Both the position numbers and the translations under genes were made by a program. A stretch of 64,000 bases of DNA, taken from the NCBI GenBank assembly GCA_019637095.1, contig JAHBWG010000044.1:1-64000 (forward strand). Direction: 5' to 3'. Within the stretch, counting starts at the first letter, position 1, and each line of letters opens with the position of its first letter. Below are positions 60,835 through 64,000 of this stretch, piece by piece. The stretch is from Sandaracinaceae bacterium. GTDB lineage: Bacteria; Myxococcota_A; Polyangia; Polyangiales; Sandaracinaceae. The notes below the pieces were generated by a model that searched no databases, was not told where the DNA came from, and saw only the letters and a program-made list of their open reading frames with translations.

Positions 60835-62472
60835 ATGCGGATCCGGATCGAGAACGCGAGGATCGTGGACGGCACCGGCGCCCCCGCGTACGACGGCGCG
60901 GTCACGATCGAGGACGAGCACCTCGCGGAGGTCGGCGAGGCGAGCGCGCCCCCCGACGAGGTGCTCGACGCGCGCGGCCGGATCGTGGCGCCGGGCTTCA
61001 TCGACGTTCACTCCCACTCGGGCTTCACGCTCCCCGGCCAGCCCGAGGCGGAGGCGAAGATCGCGCAGGGCGTGACGACCGAGGTGGTCTGCAACTGCGG
61101 GCTCGGTCTGCTGCCGTCGAACGAGCGCGTCGAGCGCTTCTACTCGCTGATCCAGCCCATCGTGTTCGGCGAGCCGGGCGGGCGCTGCTACGCGACCCTC
61201 GACGCTTACCGCGCGGCCCTCGAGGGGCGCGGCGTGTCTGTCAACGTCGCTTGCCTCGTCCCGCACGGCAACGTGCGCGCGGCGGTGATGGGCCTCGAGG
61301 AGCGCGCGGCGACGGCGACCGAGATCGGCCACATGCAGGCGCTCGTGACCGAGGGCATGGAGCACGGCGCGTTCGGGCTCTCGACCGGGCTCGTCTATCC
61401 GCCCGGCGCGTTCGCGCAGCGCGACGAGATCACCGAGATCGTGCGGCCGATCCGCCCGTTCGGCGGCTTCTACGCGACGCACATGCGCGACGAGGGGACG
61501 CGCGTCGTCGAGAGCGTCGAGGAGGCGCTCGCGATCGGGCGCGCCGCGGGCGTGGGCGTCCAGATCTCGCACCACAAGGCCGCGGGGCGCCTGAACTGGG
61601 GCAAGACGAAGAAGACGCTCGCGCTGCTCGACGCGGCGCGGGCAGAGGGGCTCGACGTCCACAGCGACGTGTACCCCTACACGGCGGGCTCGACGGTGCT
61701 GAGCGCGATGGTGGTGCCGCTCTGGGCGTTCCAGGGCAGCCAGGCGCAGCTCCTCGAGCGGCTGAAGGACCCACCGACGCGCGCGCGGATCATCCGCGAG
61801 AGCAAGGAGCGGCTGGTGCGCCTCGCCCCGCTCCCCACCGTGGTCGAGCGCCTCGTCCCCAAGCCGCTGCTCGTACGAGCGCTCTTGCGCGCGATGAGCA
61901 AGCTCGTCGTCATCAGCTCCACCAAGCGGCAGCACCACTACGAGGGCAAGACGCTGGACGAGATGGCGAGGATGCGCGGCCAGGATCTCTTCGAGGCGAT
62001 CCTCGATCTCCTCGTCGAGGAGGAGACGGCCGTCGCCGCGATCGCGCACGTGATGGGCGAGCGCGACGTGCAGCGGGTGATGGCGCACCCCCAGACGATG
62101 ATCGGCACCGACGGCTTCCCGCAGCGCGAGGGCAAGCCGCACCCGCGCACGTACGGGACCTACCCGCGCGTGCTCGAGCGCTACGTGCGCGAGCTGGGCG
62201 TGCTCACCCTCGAGCAGGCGGTCCACAAGTCGACCGGCATGGTCGCCGCCAAGCTCGGGCTGACGGATCGCGGCGTGCTGCGGCCGGGCGCGCGGGCCGA
62301 CGTGGTGGTCTTCGACTTCGCGGGCCTGCGCGATCGCGCGACCTACGAGGACCCGCGGCACGGGCCCGAGGGGCTCGACCACGTCTTCGTCAACGGCGCG
62401 TGGACGTGGCGCGACGGCGCGCACACCGGCGCGCGCGCCGGGCGTGTCCTCGCGAAGCGAGCCGCCGCGTGA
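60835..62472 (+). CDS. N-acyl-D-amino-acid deacylase (D-aminoacylase) family
   Basis: A 545-aa amidohydrolase-superfamily enzyme. It shows IVAPGFIDVHSHSGFTL (metal H-x-H), TEVVCNCGLG with the conserved Cys of D-aminoacylases, FGLSTGLVYPPGAFA, FYATHMRDEGTRVVE, GVQISHHKAAG and TMIGTDGFP with the catalytic Asp. These fit N-acyl-D-amino-acid deacylase and related urethanase/hydantoinase-like enzymes that remove the acyl group from N-acyl-D-amino acids. Length agrees with the family (about 480-540). Its stop overlaps the next start (GTGA), so translation is coupled. Substrate is unknown; pairing with a small dehydratase suggests an acylated amino-acid or lipopeptide metabolite, which is only an inference. 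Confidence 0.93.
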   Translation: MRIRIENARIVDGTGAPAYDGAVTIEDEHLAEVGEASAPPDEVLDARGRIVAPGFIDVHSHSGFTLPGQPEAEAKIAQGVTTEVVCNCGLGLLPSNERVERFYSLIQPIVFGEPGGRCYATLDAYRAALEGRGVSVNVACLVPHGNVRAAVMGLEERAATATEIGHMQALVTEGMEHGAFGLSTGLVYPPGAFAQRDEITEIVRPIRPFGGFYATHMRDEGTRVVESVEEALAIGRAAGVGVQISHHKAAGRLNWGKTKKTLALLDAARAEGLDVHSDVYPYTAGSTVLSAMVVPLWAFQGSQAQLLERLKDPPTRARIIRESKERLVRLAPLPTVVERLVPKPLLVRALLRAMSKLVVISSTKRQHHYEGKTLDEMARMRGQDLFEAILDLLVEEETAVAAIAHVMGERDVQRVMAHPQTMIGTDGFPQREGKPHPRTYGTYPRVLERYVRELGVLTLEQAVHKSTGMVAAKLGLTDRGVLRPGARADVVVFDFAGLRDRATYEDPRHGPEGLDHVFVNGAWTWRDGAHTGARAGRVLAKRAAA

Positions 62473-62906
62473 GCCGCGTGCTCCTCGCCGAGGGCACCTC
62501 GCGCGCGGACATCGATCGCGCGGCGCGCGCCCGCGGCTGGCCGCTTCTCAACCTCCTCCGGCGCACCGAGGGTCGCCCCCGCCAGATCGTGTTCGGCGCC
62601 GCCGAGTGGCTCCTGACCTTCGTCGAGGATCACCGCATCGCCGCGACCTACGCCATCGTGCACGCGCACGACGAGGAGTCCGTCGCGCGCGCGGTGCGCG
62701 AGGCGCTCCCGACGCTCGGGCTCGACGACGTGCTCGCGCGCGTCGCGACCGACCGGGTGCGCGCGATCTGCTGGCTCGGGGTCGTCGGCCCCGGCGCGCC
62801 GGCCAGCCCGGTCCGGGAGCTGCTCGCCGCCGCGGCGGCCTCGGCCGATCCGCGCGAGCGGGACGCCGCCGACTTCGCGTACGAGGCGCTCGGATGGCCG
62901 CGCTGA
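62469..62906 (+). CDS. Hypothetical protein in the D-aminoacylase operon
   Basis: A 145-aa soluble protein starting at GTG in a GTGA overlap with the deacylase gene. The sequence is Ala/Arg-rich and helical with a central hydrophobic strand-helix unit (QIVFGAAEWLLTFVEDHRIAATYAIVHAHDEESVA, given here only as the region near residues 42-75). No catalytic motif or known family is recognised. Its last 13 bp overlap the start of the CxxxCC-cluster gene. The tight overlaps on both sides argue for a real gene that works with its neighbours. Confidence 0.75.
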   Translation: MSRVLLAEGTSRADIDRAARARGWPLLNLLRRTEGRPRQIVFGAAEWLLTFVEDHRIAATYAIVHAHDEESVARAVREALPTLGLDDVLARVATDRVRAICWLGVVGPGAPASPVRELLAAAAASADPRERDAADFAYEALGWPR

Positions 62907-64000
62907 GCCTCGAGCGCCCGCGGCTCGCGCTCCACGTGCAAGCCCGCGTGCACGTCGCGGACGGTAGCCCGCACGTCGTCTTGCATGACCCGCGCACGCG
63001 CCTCGTCGCGAGGATCTCGCTCGACGACTGGCGGCTCCTGCGAGAGGCGGACGGAACGCGCGATCTCGACGCGCTCTGCCTCGCCGCGGCGCGGCTCGGG
63101 ATCGACCCGAGCGAGGAGGAGCTCGTGCGGCTCTTCAGCGAGCTCGACGAGGCCGGCCTGCTCGCCGACGGGCTCGCGCCCCCGCTGCGCGAGCCGCCGG
63201 TCCCCGCCCCGGCGCCGCCCGCGCCCGAGACGCCGCTCGAGGTGCTGCCCGACTTCACCCTCACCTGCGACGGGCGCGGCGCGTGCTGCCGCTTCTACGG
63301 GAGCGTCGGCTTCGCGCCGCTCGAGGCGCTCCGCGCCCGCGTGGCCGCCGCGGAGCTCGCGCTGCCCCTCGCCGACGCCGACCTCTTCACGCCGCTCTCC
63401 GGCGCGCAGATCGACGCGCCGGACGAGCCGCGGGCCGTCGCGCTCGTCGACGGACGGTGCGCTTTCCTCGACGGGGGCGCGCGCTGCGCGCTCCACGCGC
63501 GCGGAGGCCCGTACGCCAAGCCCGCCGCGTGCCGGATCTACCCCGCGGCGTACGTGCACGACGGCGGCGCGGTGCGCGCCTCGCTCGCGCCCGAGTGCGC
63601 GTGCGTGTTCTCGAGCGTCGGCCGGCCCAGCGGCGCGGGCCTCGTCCCGGAGGGCGCCGCGACCTACGGCGCGCTCGATCCGGCGGCGGGCCTCCTCGTG
63701 GTGCCGGACCCGGTCCCGCTCTCGCTGCACCGCACCGCGCCGCGCGAGGCCCTGCGCCCGTGGAGCCGCGCCGTGCACGACGTCGCGCGCCGCGCCGATC
63801 GCGACGCGGCGGGCTGGGCGTGGGCGCTCGCGCAGGCGATCGAGGAGGCCGGCGCGCTCGTCGATCCGGACCGCGCGCCGTGCGGGCTCGAGGCCGCGCG
63901 CCCCTGGCTCGCCGCGTTCCGCGAGGCGATCACCGCGGAGGCGGACGCCCAGGACGCGCACCGTGGCGCGAGCGATCTCAGCCGCGTGGTCGCGCGCTGG
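62894..64000 (+). CDS. CxxxCC (YkgJ-type) Fe/Zn-cluster protein, 3' end off window
   Basis: At least 369 codons, open at the window end. The first ~115 residues are a winged-helix or PqqD-like region (DPRTRLVARISLDDWRLLRE) followed by a Pro-rich linker. Then comes a YkgJ/PF03692-type cysteine cluster: FTLTCDGRGACCRFYGSVGF, CAFLDGGARCALHARG, KPAACRIYPAAY and APECACVF. Cys residues of this spacing are thought to chelate iron or zinc; function is poorly known. ATG 62894 overlaps the previous gene by 13 bp, placing it in the operon that starts at 60496. Another large frame on the opposite strand is an artefact of GC bias. Confidence 0.85.
   Translation, partial: MAALSLERPRLALHVQARVHVADGSPHVVLHDPRTRLVARISLDDWRLLREADGTRDLDALCLAAARLGIDPSEEELVRLFSELDEAGLLADGLAPPLREPPVPAPAPPAPETPLEVLPDFTLTCDGRGACCRFYGSVGFAPLEALRARVAAAELALPLADADLFTPLSGAQIDAPDEPRAVALVDGRCAFLDGGARCALHARGGPYAKPAACRIYPAAYVHDGGAVRASLAPECACVFSSVGRPSGAGLVPEGAATYGALDPAAGLLVVPDPVPLSLHRTAPREALRPWSRAVHDVARRADRDAAGWAWALAQAIEEAGALVDPDRAPCGLEAARPWLAAFREAITAEADAQDAHRGASDLSRVVARW

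Noticed and set aside
62648..63961. Minus-strand open frame opposite the last gene
   Set aside because: The plus-strand frame has the CxxxCC cluster and overlaps its upstream neighbour in an operon; the opposite frame has no recognisable motif.

Overview
The window is 64 kb of very GC-rich DNA in which every position except short gaps is coding. Several traits point to a myxobacterium of the Sandaracinus/Polyangiales type (Myxococcota): many lipoproteins with long Asp-Ala-Gly linkers after the lipobox cysteine, cysteine-rich modular surface proteins ending in a CxCR-TM-Arg tail (MYXO-CTERM type), four Hanks-type Ser/Thr kinases, DUF1554-like and DUF4215-like repeats, and large hypothetical secreted proteins. 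This taxonomic call is an inference from gene content. There are no rRNA, tRNA, CRISPR, transposase or phage genes that I can see.

Layout. 1-15.1 kb is mostly a cell-envelope region on the minus strand: a frameshifted secreted protein, two lipoproteins that share an N-terminal module behind a TPR protein, a six-fold TIG protein, a membrane Ser/Thr kinase, and two large paralogous cysteine-rich MYXO-CTERM proteins flanking a trypsin-like lipoprotein. 15.2-23.6 kb (mainly plus) has a DUF1554-like lipoprotein, urocanate hydratase (hutU), a giant M48 metallopeptidase fusion and a DHH-like protein, then a convergent GST. 23.6-29.4 kb has a PHP (CehA-like) lipoprotein, an outer-membrane-like protein and an orphan DNA methyltransferase. 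29.4-38.4 kb is a second lipoprotein/surface-protein block (Kazal, DUF4215, vWA and DUF11 modules) with a ChbG/YdjC-like deacetylase and a DUF2505-like protein. 38.4-47.5 kb holds a glycosyltransferase-acyltransferase fusion divergent from imidazolonepropionase (hutI), an SDR, a DsbA-like lipoprotein coupled to NAD-dependent DNA ligase (ligA), and a TPR protein. 47.7-57.7 kb has an alpha/beta hydrolase, a membrane protein, a glutaredoxin-like lipoprotein, two kinases and a tightly overlapped operon: JmjC/cupin oxygenase, di-haem-type c-cytochrome on a membrane-anchored propeller-like protein, and an MsrQ/ferric-reductase-like b-haem membrane protein. 57.9-64 kb has a GT2 glycosyltransferase, a soluble kinase, and an operon of hot-dog dehydratase, D-aminoacylase, an unknown protein and a CxxxCC-cluster protein that runs off the window.

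How the genes relate. The two histidine-catabolism genes act in one pathway (urocanate to imidazolonepropionate to formiminoglutamate) but lie 24 kb apart. Most other genes concern the envelope, sensing and redox. Two regulatory features recur: a TANNNT hexamer 6-10 nt before many start codons, which suggests frequent leaderless transcription, and two copies of an ~83-bp palindromic element placed just downstream of genes.

The best candidates for something undescribed are the JmjC/cytochrome/MsrQ-like operon (51.9-55.9 kb), the GT4-acyltransferase-acyltransferase fusion (38.4-41.6 kb) and the palindromic element. All functional statements rest on reading motifs by eye; no searches were run.
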